Notes: generated by a model from the letters alone, not told the origin. A stretch of 64,000 nucleotides of DNA from an uncultured Chloroflexota bacterium (GCA_958296175.1 OY282448.1:1798472-1862471), one strand, 5' to 3'. Positions 8,624 through 18,350 are shown, counted from the first letter of the stretch. Numbers and translations are program-made.

Positions 8624-8973
8624 GGCGCGTTGCGGGCGTCGGGCGGCGCCGCGTCGAGCTGCTCGACCGCGTACGACTCGATCACCGGGTTCACCAGCAG
8701 CTGCTCGCACATGGCGGTGACCCGCACGGCGGCGTCCGCGGCGCTGGCCGCGCGCAGGTCGATGCCGATGAGCTTGCCGATGCGCACCTCGCGCACTTCG
8801 GCGAACCCCAGCTCGTGCAGGCTGCCGCGCACGGTCAGACCCTGAGGGTCGTTCACGCCCGCGGTGAGCCGCACGGCCACGCGCGCCCGAAACAGCTCGC
8901 CGCCCTCGTCACCCCCGCCCTCTGAGCGAGGGGAGGGTGCGGGTTCGCGCCGCCGCGCCACGCCGCCGCTCAC
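8620..8973 (-). CDS. purS: Phosphoribosylformylglycinamidine synthase, PurS subunit
   Basis: Small adaptor that joins PurQ to PurL. The conserved part, from RARVAVRLTAGVNDPQG to the end, is about 85 residues, the normal whole length, and has the GFAEVREVRIGKLIGI segment. GTG at 8973 overlaps the purC stop as GTGA, matching neighbouring junctions, but gives 117 residues. The additional ~30 residues are read through a G/C palindrome resembling the intergenic repeat family of this genome. A CTG just before FRARVAV, with GA-rich sequence upstream, is an alternative start. The product is sure, the start is not. Confidence 0.88.
   Translation of the reverse strand: MSGGVARRREPAPSPRSEGGGDEGGELFRARVAVRLTAGVNDPQGLTVRGSLHELGFAEVREVRIGKLIGIDLRAASAADAAVRVTAMCEQLLVNPVIESYAVEQLDAAPPDARNAP
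8918..8952. repeat. Palindromic repeat inside the 5' part of purS
   Basis: An imperfect inverted repeat centred near 8933, with arms like CCCTCCCCTC and GAGGGCGGG, resembles the CCCTCTCC...GGAGAGGG palindromes found between other genes of the window (40028, 54204-54347, 59311, 60681). Here it lies between the purC stop and the conserved start of PurS and adds codons to the annotated PurS. Confidence 0.5.
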
Positions 8974-9845
8974 GCGGTCAGCAGGTCCCGAATCTCGCGG
9001 TAGCGCGCCGCCGTTCGCTCGATGACGTCGGCCGGCAGCGACGGAATCGGCGGCTCGCGGTCCCAGCCGGTCTGAATCAGGTGGTTGCGCACGATCTGCT
9101 TGTCGAAGCTCGGCGGGGACATGCCAACCTGGTATTCCTTCGCGTCCCAGAACCGCGACGAGTCGGGCGTCAGCACTTCGTCGATCAGGGTCAGTTCGCC
9201 GTCCACGATGCCGAACTCGAACTTGGTGTCGGCCACGATGATCCCGCGCTCCCTGGCAAAGTCGCGCCCGAACTCGTAGACCGCCACGGTCAGCTCGCGC
9301 AGACGGTCGGCCGCGCCGCCCACGATGGCGCGGAACTCCTCGAAGCCGATGTTTTCGTCGTGGCCGGTCTCTGCCTTGGTGGCGGGGGTGAACAGCGTGG
9401 ACGCAAACGGTTCGGCTTCCTGCATGCCCGGCGGCAGCTCGATGCCGCAGATGGCGCCGCTGCGCTGGTAGTCGACCCAGCCCGAGCCTGTGATGTAGCC
9501 GCGCGCCACGCATTCGGCGTCGATGCGCTGCGCCTTGCGCACCAGCATCGTGCGGCCGCGCAGCGTCTCGCGGTGCGGCGCCGCCTGCGGCCCCATCGCG
9601 TCCACGTCGGTCGTGATCAGGTGGTTGGGCACGATGTGCGAGGTCAGCCCGAACCAGTGCGCCGACATCTCGGTGAGCACCTGCCCCTTGTCGGGAATCG
9701 GGTCCGGCAGCACGTGATCGAAGGACGACACCCGGTCGGTGGTCACGATCAACAGCTGGTCGCCCAGATCGTAGATGTCGCGGACTTTGCCGCGGTTCAG
9801 CAGCTGCAGCCCGGGCAGCTCGGTGCGAGTGATCGGTTCGGTCAT
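8970..9845 (-). CDS. purC: SAICAR synthase
   Basis: Condenses CAIR with aspartate (ATP-dependent) to form SAICAR. The 291-residue protein is close to the fungal/actinobacterial-length form. The N-terminus has NRGKVRDIYDL and TDRVSSFDHVLPDPIPDKG; further on are ECVARGYITGSGW, the nucleotide/substrate segment ADTKFEFGIVDG, LIDEVLTPDSSRFWDAKEY and SFDKQIVRNHL. The ATG at 9845 overlaps the purB stop (ATGA). No purE or purK is visible in this operon, so the carboxylation step before PurC must be encoded elsewhere. Confidence 0.97.
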   Translation of the reverse strand: MTEPITRTELPGLQLLNRGKVRDIYDLGDQLLIVTTDRVSSFDHVLPDPIPDKGQVLTEMSAHWFGLTSHIVPNHLITTDVDAMGPQAAPHRETLRGRTMLVRKAQRIDAECVARGYITGSGWVDYQRSGAICGIELPPGMQEAEPFASTLFTPATKAETGHDENIGFEEFRAIVGGAADRLRELTVAVYEFGRDFARERGIIVADTKFEFGIVDGELTLIDEVLTPDSSRFWDAKEYQVGMSPPSFDKQIVRNHLIQTGWDREPPIPSLPADVIERTAARYREIRDLLTA

Positions 9846-11182
9846 GGTGTGCTGTCCTCCTGCGTCGATGCGGCCGACGGGTCAGGCGCGCCGGCAAGTC
9901 CCATGCGTTCGTAGGCAGTCTCGACCCAGCGCAGGTGCGGCGCGGGGCTGAAGACGGCGTTCAAGGCGTCCGCGTCCAGCAGCGCGGCGATGCGCGGGTC
10001 GCCCCGCACCGCGGCCTCGAAGTTGTGCGCCCCCTCCCAGGAGGCGGCGGCGTGGGCCTGCACCAGCTCGTAGGCGTCCTGCCGCGACATGCCCGCGTGC
10101 ACCAGCGCCAGCATCACGCCTTGCGAATAGATGAGGCCGCCGGTCATGTCCACGTTCGCCGCCATGCGGTCGGGATAGACCTCGAGGCCGCGCAGGACGC
10201 GCGTAAATATCCAGAGCATGTAGTCCAGCGCGATGCAGGCGTCCGGCAGGATCACGCGCTCGGCCGACGAGTGGCTGATGTCGCGCTCGTGCCAGAGCGT
10301 CACGTTTTCCAGCGCCACCTGCGCGTGCGAGCGCAGCAGGCGGGCCAGGCCGGACACGCGCTCCAGCCGCGAGGGGTTGCGCTTGTGCGGCATGGACGAC
10401 GACCCGTGGCGTCCGGCCTCGAACGGCTCCTCCGCCTCACGGATTTCCGTGCGCTGCAGCGAGCGCAGCTCGGTGGCGAACTTGTCCAGCGAGCTGGCAA
10501 CGAGCGCCAGCGTGCAGACCAGGTGCGCGTGGCGGTCGCGCTGCACGATCTGGTTCGAGACGCGCGCCGCGTCGAGCCCCAGCGCCTCGCACGTCCACGT
10601 CTCGACCTGCGGCGGCACGTTGGCATGCGTGCCAACCGAGCCGGAAATCTTGCCCACGGCGATGGTGGCGCGCGCCTCCGCCAGGCGCGCGCGGTGGCGG
10701 CGCACTTCGTCCAGCCAGATCAGCAGCTTCAGGCCGAACGTGATCGGCTCGGCGTGCACGCCGTGGCTGCGGCCGATCATCAGCGTGCGCTTGTGCGCCA
10801 GCGCCTGCGCGGTGAGCGCCTCCGCCAGCTGCGCCAGCCGCTGATCCAGCAGGTCCACGGCGTCGCGCAGCTGCAAGGCCAGCCCCGTGTCCAGCACGTC
10901 GCTGGAGGTCAGCCCCAGGTGCAGCCAGCGCGATTCCGGCCCGACCGACTCGGCCAGCGCGTCCACGAAGGCGTTGGTCTCGTGGTCGTTCACGCGTTCC
11001 AGCTCGTCGATGCGTTCCAGGGTGAACGCGGCCTGCATCAGCTTGTCGGCGTCGGCCGGCGGCACGCGCCCGTCGCGCGCCCAGGCGCGCACCACGGCCA
11101 GTTCCACCAGGCGCTGCTTCTCGAAGTAGGTCTGCCGGTCCCAGACCGCCTGCATTTCTGGTCGCGAATACCGCGGAATCAC
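9842..11182 (-). CDS. purB: Adenylosuccinate lyase
   Basis: Cleaves SAICAR to AICAR and adenylosuccinate to AMP, releasing fumarate. At 446 residues it has the usual bacterial length. The fumarase/aspartase superfamily signature GSSSMPHKRNP is present near residue 265, as are TSSDVLDTGLALQL near 90 and GRSHGVHAEPITFG near 140 with the catalytic His. The N-terminus MIPRYSRPEMQAVWD is typical of the shorter bacterial subfamily. ATG 11182 overlaps the purD stop (ATGA) and the 3' end overlaps purC (ATGA). Confidence 0.97.
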   Translation of the reverse strand: MIPRYSRPEMQAVWDRQTYFEKQRLVELAVVRAWARDGRVPPADADKLMQAAFTLERIDELERVNDHETNAFVDALAESVGPESRWLHLGLTSSDVLDTGLALQLRDAVDLLDQRLAQLAEALTAQALAHKRTLMIGRSHGVHAEPITFGLKLLIWLDEVRRHRARLAEARATIAVGKISGSVGTHANVPPQVETWTCEALGLDAARVSNQIVQRDRHAHLVCTLALVASSLDKFATELRSLQRTEIREAEEPFEAGRHGSSSMPHKRNPSRLERVSGLARLLRSHAQVALENVTLWHERDISHSSAERVILPDACIALDYMLWIFTRVLRGLEVYPDRMAANVDMTGGLIYSQGVMLALVHAGMSRQDAYELVQAHAAASWEGAHNFEAAVRGDPRIAALLDADALNAVFSPAPHLRWVETAYERMGLAGAPDPSAASTQEDSTP

Positions 11183-12489
11183 GGACTCACCTCGTTACAG
11201 GGCTGGTTCGCCGCCGCCGGCGTGACGGCCGCGCGTTCCAGCTTGGCAATGTCGCGCCGCCATTGGGCGCCTTGAAAACTCACAGCGTGCACGGCCTGAT
11301 AGGCCGCGGCGCGCGCCGCGGGCACGTCAGCGCCGCGCCCTACGATACCCAGCACGCGCCCGCCGGCGGTGACCAGGTCCTGGCCGCGCCGTTCCGTGCC
11401 GGCGTGGAACGCCAGCGCGTCGGGCGGCAGCGCGTCCAGCCCCTGGATGGCGCGGCCGGTCGTGTAGGCGCCGGGATAGCCGCCGGACGCCAGCACCACG
11501 CAGACGCCCGCCCGCCCGTCCGGTTCCAGGGTCACGGTGTCCACGTTGCCGTCCAGCGCCGCCTCCAGCGCCGACACCAGGTCGCCCCGCATGGTCGGGA
11601 GCAGCACCTGCGCCTCCGGATCGCCAAACCTGACGTTGAACTCAATCACCACAGGGCCGTCGGCGGTCAGCATCAGCCCGGCGTACAGCACGCCCGTAAA
11701 CGGCGCGCCGGCGTCCGCGGCCGCCGCCAGGGTGGGGCCGATGATGCGGGACGCCGCCTCGCGCAGCAGGCCGCCGCCGGCGTCCGCCACCGGCGTGTAG
11801 GCCCCCACGCCCCCCGTGTTGGGGCCGCGGTCGCCGTCGTGTGCGCGCTTGTAGTCGCGCGCGGCGCCGATAATCTTGAAGCTGGCGCCCGCGCACAGCG
11901 CGAAGACCGACAGCTCGGGGCCGTAACAGCGCTCCTGGATGACCGCCGACGCGCCGGCGCCGCCGAACCGCCGCTCGACCATCACGGCGTCCACCGCCGC
12001 ATGCGCCTCCGCGGGCGTGCTGCACACCAGCACGCCTTTGCCCAGCGCCAGGCCGTCGGCCTTGACCACCAGCGGGCCGCCGCAATCGTCCACGTAGGCG
12101 TGGGCGTCCCGCGCCGCCTCGAAGACCGCCGAGTCGGGAATCGGCACGCCCGCGCGGTCGAGCAGCTCGGTTGCCCAGGCTTTGCTCGCCTCCAGCCGCG
12201 CCGCGGCGGCGCTGGGGCCAAAGGCGCGCACGCCCAGCTCCGCCAGACGGTCGACCAGCCCCTGCGCGCTGGGGTCTTCGGGGCCCACGATCACCAGGTC
12301 CGGGCGGTTGTCCGCCGCCCATGCCGTCAGCCCGCGCACGTCGTCGGCGGCCAGCGGCACGGCGGCGGCTATCGACGCAATGCCCGTGTTCCCCGGCGCG
12401 CACCACAGGTCGGCGTCCGGCCGATCCGCGCGCACCCGCCAGCAGATCGCATGCTCCCGTCCGCCGCCGCCGACGACCAGGATTTTCAC
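11179..12489 (-). CDS. purD: Phosphoribosylamine-glycine ligase (GAR synthetase)
   Basis: ATP-grasp enzyme that joins glycine to phosphoribosylamine. The 436-residue protein starts KILVVGGGGREHA, followed by PGNTGIASIA, VIVGPEDPSAQGLVD, an ATP-grasp core with PLVVKADGLALGKGV, and VIEFNVRFGDPEAQV with metal ligands. The start is the GTG at 12489 immediately before KILVV. It overlaps purB by four bases. A 91-base gap containing an inverted repeat separates it from guaA, the largest break in this operon. Confidence 0.97.
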   Translation of the reverse strand: MKILVVGGGGREHAICWRVRADRPDADLWCAPGNTGIASIAAAVPLAADDVRGLTAWAADNRPDLVIVGPEDPSAQGLVDRLAELGVRAFGPSAAAARLEASKAWATELLDRAGVPIPDSAVFEAARDAHAYVDDCGGPLVVKADGLALGKGVLVCSTPAEAHAAVDAVMVERRFGGAGASAVIQERCYGPELSVFALCAGASFKIIGAARDYKRAHDGDRGPNTGGVGAYTPVADAGGGLLREAASRIIGPTLAAAADAGAPFTGVLYAGLMLTADGPVVIEFNVRFGDPEAQVLLPTMRGDLVSALEAALDGNVDTVTLEPDGRAGVCVVLASGGYPGAYTTGRAIQGLDALPPDALAFHAGTERRGQDLVTAGGRVLGIVGRGADVPAARAAAYQAVHAVSFQGAQWRRDIAKLERAAVTPAAANQPCNEVSP

Positions 12490-12525
12490 GCGCCCGCGCT
12501 CCGGCGTCCCCGAACCCTGAACGTC

Positions 12526-12559
12526 GGCTCCCCGCCCGCGCTGGACGGGCGAAGGAGCC
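12526..12559. repeat. Inverted repeat between guaA and purD
   Basis: Arms GGCTCC...CCGCCCG and CGGGCG...GGAGCC around a loop of about seven bases form a strong GC hairpin 36 bases before the purD start. No T-run follows, so it is not an obvious intrinsic terminator; it could modulate read-through or be a dispersed repeat. Confidence 0.5.
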
Positions 12560-12580
12560 AAGGGCGATGGGGCGGCGTAC

Positions 12581-14161
12581 TCATTCCCACTCGATCGTGC
12601 CCGGCGGTTTGGAGGTCACGTCGTAGACCACGCGCGTGACGCCGGGAACCTCGTTGGCAATGCGCGTCGAAATGCGCGCCAGCACCTCGAAGGGGATGCG
12701 CGCCCAGTCGGCGGTCATGAAGTCGTCCGTGGTCACGGCGCGCAGCGCCACCAGCTCCCCGTAGGCGCGGCCGTCGCCCATCACGCCCACGGTGCGCACG
12801 CCGGGCAGCACGGCGAAGTATTGCGCAAGCTCGCGTTCCAGGCCGGCGGCGCTGACTTCATGGCGCAGGATCGTGTCCGCCTGCCGCAGCAGCGCGGCTT
12901 TGGCGGGCGTGACCTCGCCCACGATGCGCACGGCCAGCCCGGGGCCGGGGAAGGGCTGGCGCCAGACCAGCCGCGCCGGCAATCCCAGCGCCTCGCCCAG
13001 CGCGCGCACTTCGTCTTTGAACAGGCCGCGCAGCGGTTCCACCAGCTCGAACTCCAGGTCGTCCGGCAGGCCGCCCACGTTGTGGTGGCTCTTGATGACG
13101 TCGGCCGCGCCGTGCGTGCCGCCGCTCTCGATCACGTCGGGATAGATCGTGCCCTGCGCCAGGAAGTCGGCGTTGGGGATGGCGCCCGCCTGGCGCTCGA
13201 ACGTGCGCACGAAGCGTTCGCCGATGATCTTGCGCTTGGCCTCCGGGTCGGTCACCCCGGCCAGCGCCTGGAAGAAGTCGGCCGCGGCGTCCACGATGAC
13301 CAGGCGGTCCCCCAAGACGCCGCGAAACGCCGCCTCGACTTCGGCGGCCTCGCCTTCGCGCAGCAGACCCGTGTCGACCAGGATGGCCGTCAGCCGGTTG
13401 CCAACCGCGCGCGCCGCCAGCGCGGCCGTGACCGCGCTGTCCACCCCGCCGCTGAGGCCGCAGATCACGTGCCCGCCGCCGACCTGCCGCCGAATCTGCG
13501 CCGCGCAGTCGTCCACGATGGAGGCCGGCGTCCAGTCGCCGCGGCAGCCGCACATGCCCAGGGCGAAGTTGCGCAGCATCGCGGACCCGTGCGGGGTGTG
13601 CTGGACTTCCGGGTGGAACTGCACCGCGGCCACGCCGTTGTCGTTGCCCATGGCGGCCAGCCCGTCCGGCGGCGTGTGCGCCAGCGCCCGGAAGCCGGGC
13701 GGGACCTGGGTCACGGTGTCGCCGTGGCTCATCCAGACGTCGAAGTCGTCCGGCAGGCCGCGGAACAGCTCGTGCGGCTGGCCGCACAGCCGCGCGCGCG
13801 CGCGGCCATATTCGCGGCCGTCCGCGGGCGCCACGGCGCCGCCCAGCGCGCGCCCCAGCAGCTGCATGCCGTAGCAGATGCCCAACACGGGCACGCCGGC
13901 CGTCAGCACGCCCGGCGGCAGTTGCGGCGCGCCGTCGTCGTAGACGCTGGGGGGGCCGCCCGACAGGATGATGCCGCGCAGGTTGGGCGCGTCCAGCGCG
14001 TCGGGCGCGCCGCTCGGCGCCAGCACGGCGTGCACGCCAAGCTCGCGCACGCGGCGCGCGATCAGCTGGCTGTACTGCGCCCCGAAATCCAGCACCACGA
14101 TGGTCTCGTGGGCGGCGTCCGCGGCTGCGGAGCGCAGACGCCGGGCCGCGTCTAGGTCCAA
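12581..14161 (-). CDS. guaA: GMP synthase (glutamine-hydrolysing)
   Basis: Aminates XMP to GMP with ATP and glutamine. The 526-residue protein has the class I glutaminase domain first ([20 protein letters not shown]; nucleophile Cys96 in GICYGMQLL; His-Glu in QFHPEV), then the ATP pyrophosphatase loop [10 protein letters not shown], and ends with the dimerisation domain closing on PPGTIEWE. About 17 residues precede the usual start of the glutaminase domain; ATG 14161 was kept because there is no ATG nearer. It is the first gene of the minus-strand purine operon and is preceded by a 187-base gap carrying a candidate promoter. Confidence 0.96.
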   Translation of the reverse strand: MDLDAARRLRSAAADAAHETIVVLDFGAQYSQLIARRVRELGVHAVLAPSGAPDALDAPNLRGIILSGGPPSVYDDGAPQLPPGVLTAGVPVLGICYGMQLLGRALGGAVAPADGREYGRARARLCGQPHELFRGLPDDFDVWMSHGDTVTQVPPGFRALAHTPPDGLAAMGNDNGVAAVQFHPEVQHTPHGSAMLRNFALGMCGCRGDWTPASIVDDCAAQIRRQVGGGHVICGLSGGVDSAVTAALAARAVGNRLTAILVDTGLLREGEAAEVEAAFRGVLGDRLVIVDAAADFFQALAGVTDPEAKRKIIGERFVRTFERQAGAIPNADFLAQGTIYPDVIESGGTHGAADVIKSHHNVGGLPDDLEFELVEPLRGLFKDEVRALGEALGLPARLVWRQPFPGPGLAVRIVGEVTPAKAALLRQADTILRHEVSAAGLERELAQYFAVLPGVRTVGVMGDGRAYGELVALRAVTTDDFMTADWARIPFEVLARISTRIANEVPGVTRVVYDVTSKPPGTIEWE

Positions 14162-14305
14162 ACCGACGGTCCCCGAGTCTCTGCTGCGATTGACGGGGGG
14201 CGGAAGCCTGCGGCTCGTGCGCGAGCCTGCGCCGCGTCCACGCCGATCGTGCCTCCCCTGGAGCCCGAGGCCCGTCGAACCTGCGGCCCGGCGTCTCCTG
14301 GCTCG

Positions 14306-14311
14306 AGTATA
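14306..14311 (-). promoter_or_regulatory. Candidate -10 element upstream of guaA/pur operon
   Basis: TATACT on the minus strand, followed by CG, lies 145 bases before the guaA ATG, just downstream of the palindrome CCGTCCGAACGGACGG (14322-14337 region), which would sit at the -35 position. It fits the TAnnnT element seen before other genes here. The palindrome could be an operator or the end of the thrB transcript. Confidence 0.35.
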
Positions 14312-14348
14312 CGCGGCCGCCCCCGTCCGTTCGGACGGAGCGCGGGTC

Positions 14349-15257
14349 TCACCCGCCGCCGTCGAGCGCCGCGGCGCCGTCCCGCGCCGCGTTCACCACG
14401 TAGGTTTCGCAGCCGTAGCCGGCTTCCAGCGCCACGTCGGCCATGGCGCCGGCCACGCCCATGCGGCGGTCGGGCGGCGCGAAGGCGATGATCGTGGGAC
14501 CCGACCCGCTGAGCGCCGCGCCGTACGCCCCGGCCGCCAGCGCCGCCGCCACGCTGGGGCCAAGCGCCGGGTTCAGCTCGGCCCTGTAGGGCTGATGCAG
14601 AAAGTCCTCGGTGGCCGCGCGCAGCTTCTCGTACTGGCCGGTCTGCAGGGCCGCCACCAGCAAGGCCGCCCGGCCCAGGTTGGCCACGGCGTGCTCGCGC
14701 GGCACCTTGGCCGGCAGCGCGGCGCGCGCGCTGGCCGTGGCCACGCGGTAGCCCGGCACCGTCAGCACCACGCCCACGTCGTCGGGAAAGGGCACGCGCA
14801 CCGCGTGCAGCCGCGTTTCGGTGTGCACGCTCAGCACCAGCCCGCCCAGCAGGGCGGCCGCCGCGTTGTCGGGGTGGCCTTCCAGCTCCGCGGCGCGGCG
14901 CAGCAGCTCGTCCTGGGGCAGCCCCAGGGCAAACGCTTCGTTGGCGGCCACCAGTCCGCCCACGATGGCGCTGGCCGAGCCGCCCAGCCCGCCCTGCGGG
15001 GGAATCTCGCGTGTGGCGCGCAGCAGGTACGGCCCCGCCGCGGCGGGCGCCAGCGAACGGAAGGCCTGAAACGCCAGGTTGCGCGTCGTGTCGCGCGGCA
15101 CGTGCCGCCGGAACTTGCCGCCGGCCTCGATGCCGTCCCGCGCCGCGGGCGTAAAGCTGTACTCGTCGCGCAGGTCCACCGCCAGACCAAAGACGTCGAA
15201 CCCCGCGCCCAGGTTGCCCGACGACGCCGGTACCGAGACCCGCGCCCAGCCGGTCAC
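14349..15257 (-). CDS. thrB: Homoserine kinase
   Basis: GHMP-family kinase that phosphorylates L-homoserine for threonine synthesis. The 302-residue protein opens with [20 protein letters not shown], the homoserine-kinase N-terminal signature. The ATP-binding GHMP motif is [18 protein letters not shown] around residue 90, and the C-terminal motif [13 protein letters not shown] is present. GTG 15257 overlaps the rodA stop (GTGA), which sets the start. A biosynthetic gene as last member of a cell-shape operon looks like simple transcriptional hitch-hiking. Confidence 0.94.
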   Translation of the reverse strand: MTGWARVSVPASSGNLGAGFDVFGLAVDLRDEYSFTPAARDGIEAGGKFRRHVPRDTTRNLAFQAFRSLAPAAAGPYLLRATREIPPQGGLGGSASAIVGGLVAANEAFALGLPQDELLRRAAELEGHPDNAAAALLGGLVLSVHTETRLHAVRVPFPDDVGVVLTVPGYRVATASARAALPAKVPREHAVANLGRAALLVAALQTGQYEKLRAATEDFLHQPYRAELNPALGPSVAAALAAGAYGAALSGSGPTIIAFAPPDRRMGVAGAMADVALEAGYGCETYVVNAARDGAAALDGGG

Positions 15258-16414
15258 CGGCCCAGCGCGCCGTGCGAGCGCGGCGGCGTGAGCGGCCCCG
15301 CCAGGAAGATGCCGTGCCGCCGATACGGCGCGGCGCTGCGGTGCGCGTGAACGCTCAGCAGCACGCCGATCGTCAGCAGCGTCACCAGCAGCGAATTGCG
15401 GCCAAAGCTCACCAGCGGCAGCGTGATGCCCGTCACCGGCGTCAGCCCCACGTTCATGCCAATGTTCACGAACGACTGCACGAACAGCATCGTGGCGGCG
15501 CCGACGGCCAGCAGGCGGCCGAACTGGTCGCGCGCGCGCAGCCCGATGAACACCGCCTGCACCACCAGCAGCGTGAAGAACCCCACCACCCCCAGCGTGC
15601 CCGCCAGCCCCAGCTGCTCGCCCAGCATGGCGAAGATGAAGTCGGTGTCGCGCACGCGCAGAAACTCGTTTTGCGACTGCGTGCCCTGGCCGATGCCCTG
15701 GCCCAGCCAGCCGCCGGACCCGATGGAAATCCGCGCCTGCAAGACGTTGTAGCCCGCGCCCAGCGGGTCGTTGGACGGGTCGAAGAAGGTCACGAAGCGT
15801 TCCCGCATGTAGTCCTGGGCAAAGAACCAGCCGAACGGAAACGCGGCCAGCGCAATCACCACCGGCGTCAGCAGGTGCCACCAGCGCGCGCCCGCAGCGA
15901 AGACCATGGCCAGCCAGATCGCCGCGAAGACAAGCGCGGTTCCCAGGTCGGGTTCCAGAAAGATCAGTCCCATGGGAACCAGCATGATCCCCAGGCTGAG
16001 CCAGACCGTCTTCAGCGAGCGGATCGCCTCGCCCCGCTCCGCCAGAAACTTGGCAAAGAACACGATGACGGCCAACTTCATCAGCTCGGAGGGCTGAATC
16101 ACGATGGGCCCCACGTTGAACCAGCGGCGCGCGCCCAGGCTGGCGTCGCCCACCAGCAGCACCAGCGCCAGCGCGCCCAGCCCCAGGCCGAACATGGGCA
16201 GGGCCAGCCCGCGCAGCAGGCGGTAGTCCACTTGCGCCAGCGCCAGCGCCGCCGCCAGGCCGGCGGCGCCCAGCGCCGCCTGCTGCGCGGCGCGGCCCGA
16301 CAGCCAGTCGGCCTCGGGGTCCGCCGAGGTGCTCAGCATCAGCGTCCCGATGGCGACCAGGGCCGCGCTCGACAGCACCGTGGCCCACTCGATCCGCCGC
16401 AGCCGCGCCAGCAT
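15254..16414 (-). CDS. rodA: Rod-shape peptidoglycan glycosyltransferase RodA (SEDS)
   Basis: SEDS-family polymerase of lipid II in the elongasome; polytopic with about ten hydrophobic segments in 386 residues. Family landmarks are RRWFNVGPIVIQPSELMKL near residue 96, FLEPDLGTALVF near 150 with the catalytic-loop Asp, the long extracytoplasmic segment around NVLQARISIGSGG, and TPVTGITLPLVSFG near 340. It follows its transpeptidase partner mrdA after 13 bases and is linked to mreBCD, which points to RodA rather than FtsW. Confidence 0.95.
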   Translation of the reverse strand: MLARLRRIEWATVLSSAALVAIGTLMLSTSADPEADWLSGRAAQQAALGAAGLAAALALAQVDYRLLRGLALPMFGLGLGALALVLLVGDASLGARRWFNVGPIVIQPSELMKLAVIVFFAKFLAERGEAIRSLKTVWLSLGIMLVPMGLIFLEPDLGTALVFAAIWLAMVFAAGARWWHLLTPVVIALAAFPFGWFFAQDYMRERFVTFFDPSNDPLGAGYNVLQARISIGSGGWLGQGIGQGTQSQNEFLRVRDTDFIFAMLGEQLGLAGTLGVVGFFTLLVVQAVFIGLRARDQFGRLLAVGAATMLFVQSFVNIGMNVGLTPVTGITLPLVSFGRNSLLVTLLTIGVLLSVHAHRSAAPYRRHGIFLAGPLTPPRSHGALGR

Positions 16415-16427
16415 CAGCCCTCCCGCA

Positions 16428-18350
16428 TCAGATGCGGCGGTCGGGCGGGACGAAGTCCGGGCGGTCCTGGGGAATAGGCGGCATCTCCCCCGTCATCAGG
16501 AAGTCCACGATGTCGCGCGCAATCGGCGCGGCGGCAAAGGAGCCTTCCCCGCCGTCGCGCACCATGACCGCAAACGCATAGTCGGGCTGCACGGCCGGGG
16601 CGTAGCCGGCGAACCAGGCGTGGCTGGGCAGCCGGCCCTCGCCGTCGCGCTGGCCGCTGTATTCGGCCGTGCCCGTCTTGCCCGCCACCACCGTGTAGGC
16701 GGAGCGCGCGCGCACGCCGGTGCCGTTCGGCCCGTTCACGGCCTGGTTGAGCCCGGTCTGCAGCAGCCGCAGGTGCGCCGCGCTGATGGGCAGCGTGCCG
16801 CGCACCTGCGCGGGCACCCGCTCCACCACGCGCCCGGCGTTGTCCAGCAGGCGGCTGACCAGGCGCGGCCGCATCATGCGCCCGCCGTTGCCGATGGCGG
16901 CGTACATGCTGGCCACCTGCAGCGGCGTGACCTGCACCAGGCCCTGGCCGATCGCCGCGTGGTACGTGTCGCCCGTCACCCAGGGCTGCTGCAGGTGCTC
17001 TGCCTTCCATTGCGAGGTTGGGACCAGGCCCGACGCTTCGCCGGGGATTTCGATGCCGGTCGGCGCGCCGAACCCGAACTGCTGCTCGAACTCCGCCAAG
17101 CGCCGGTTGCCCAGGCCGCGCAGCTTGGTGTACGGGTTGCCGCCGGAAACGTTATAGAAGTAGATGTTGCACGACTCGGCGATGGCGCGTTCCAGATCCA
17201 CCAGCCCGTGGCCCTGGGGCAGCCAGTCGTTGAAGGTCCAGCCGCTGGGCAAAATCAGCCGGCCCTCGCAGTTGATCTTGCTCTGCGGCAGCACCACGCC
17301 CGCTTCCAGCGCCCCGCTGGCCGCAATGACCTTGTAGGTCGAGCCGGGCGGATAGAGGCCGGACACCGCATGGTTGATCAGCGGGCGGCGAGCGTCGCTG
17401 GACAGCCGCTCCAGGTCTTCGGCCGAGGCGCCCTGCGCAAAGATGTTGTTGTCGTAGTCCGGCAGGCTCACCATGGCAACCACGTCGCCGTTGTCGGGGC
17501 GCAGCACCACCACCACGCCCGCGCCCTGCTCGCGCAGGGCCAGGTGCCGCGCCAGGATTTCGCGGATGGCGCGCTGCTCGGGCACGGCCATCGTGAGCAC
17601 CGCGTCGCGCCCCACCGCCGGCGGGGTGAAGGCCAGCACGTCCACTTCGCGCCCCAGCGCGTCCACTTCCAGGCGCCGCTCGCCGTCCTGGCCGCGCAGC
17701 TGGTCTTGCAGGCTGCGCTCGATGCCCGCCAGCCCCACGTCCTCGTCGAACCGCACGCCGCGGCGGCGGTAGTCGTCCACGTCCTCGGCGGCGATGGGCC
17801 CCGTGAACCCCAGAATGTGCCCCAGCGTGTCGCCGTGGCCGTATTCCCGCCGCGTGGTGATGCGCACGGAGGCGCCTGGCAGGTCGTTGCGGCGTTCCTC
17901 GATGGCCAGCGCCGACTCGCGCGGCACGACCGGGGCCATGCGCGAGGGCTGGGAGGGCTGCGCGCGCGCCAGGCTCAGCTTGAAGCGCAGGCTGTCCATC
18001 CGCTCGCCCGTCAGCTGCGCCAGATTGTGCAGCACCGGCCCCTCGCGCTCGGGCGGCAGCGTCGAGGGCGTCAGCCAGGCGCTGAACACGGGCACGTTGG
18101 CCACCAGCGGCGCGCGGTTGCGGTCGAAGATGCGCCCGCGCACGGGCGGCACCGGCTCCGTGCGGTTGCGGTTGCGCGCCGCCTGCGCGCGGTAGGCGTC
18201 GGTTTCCACGACTTGCAGCTGCCAGAGCCGCCCCGCCAGCGCCGCGTTAGCGGCCACGGCCGCGCCGCCCAGCATCAGCGCGCGGCGCGTGCCTTGGATG
18301 GGGCGTGGACCCTGGCCGGGTCGTGCGTCGGGGTGTGAATCCTCCGCCAA
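16428..18350 (-). CDS. mrdA: Penicillin-binding protein 2 (elongasome transpeptidase)
   Basis: Class B PBP that cross-links peptidoglycan with RodA. The 640-residue protein has one N-terminal membrane anchor (ALMLGGAAVAANAAL near residue 30), a pedestal domain with VRGRIFDRN, and a transpeptidase domain with active Ser337 in PPGSTYK, SCN in AESCNIYFYN and KTGTAE near residue 565. The order mreB-mreC-mreD-mrdA-rodA is the classic elongasome arrangement. Spacing to mreD is 55 bases, so the operon is probably continuous. Confidence 0.96.
   Translation of the reverse strand: MAEDSHPDARPGQGPRPIQGTRRALMLGGAAVAANAALAGRLWQLQVVETDAYRAQAARNRNRTEPVPPVRGRIFDRNRAPLVANVPVFSAWLTPSTLPPEREGPVLHNLAQLTGERMDSLRFKLSLARAQPSQPSRMAPVVPRESALAIEERRNDLPGASVRITTRREYGHGDTLGHILGFTGPIAAEDVDDYRRRGVRFDEDVGLAGIERSLQDQLRGQDGERRLEVDALGREVDVLAFTPPAVGRDAVLTMAVPEQRAIREILARHLALREQGAGVVVVLRPDNGDVVAMVSLPDYDNNIFAQGASAEDLERLSSDARRPLINHAVSGLYPPGSTYKVIAASGALEAGVVLPQSKINCEGRLILPSGWTFNDWLPQGHGLVDLERAIAESCNIYFYNVSGGNPYTKLRGLGNRRLAEFEQQFGFGAPTGIEIPGEASGLVPTSQWKAEHLQQPWVTGDTYHAAIGQGLVQVTPLQVASMYAAIGNGGRMMRPRLVSRLLDNAGRVVERVPAQVRGTLPISAAHLRLLQTGLNQAVNGPNGTGVRARSAYTVVAGKTGTAEYSGQRDGEGRLPSHAWFAGYAPAVQPDYAFAVMVRDGGEGSFAAAPIARDIVDFLMTGEMPPIPQDRPDFVPPDRRI

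Noticed and set aside
14322..14337. Palindrome CCGTCCGAACGGACGG as terminator for thrB
   Set aside because: The stem is six bases with no T-run after it on the minus strand. An operator role at the guaA promoter is equally possible, so it was only mentioned with that promoter.
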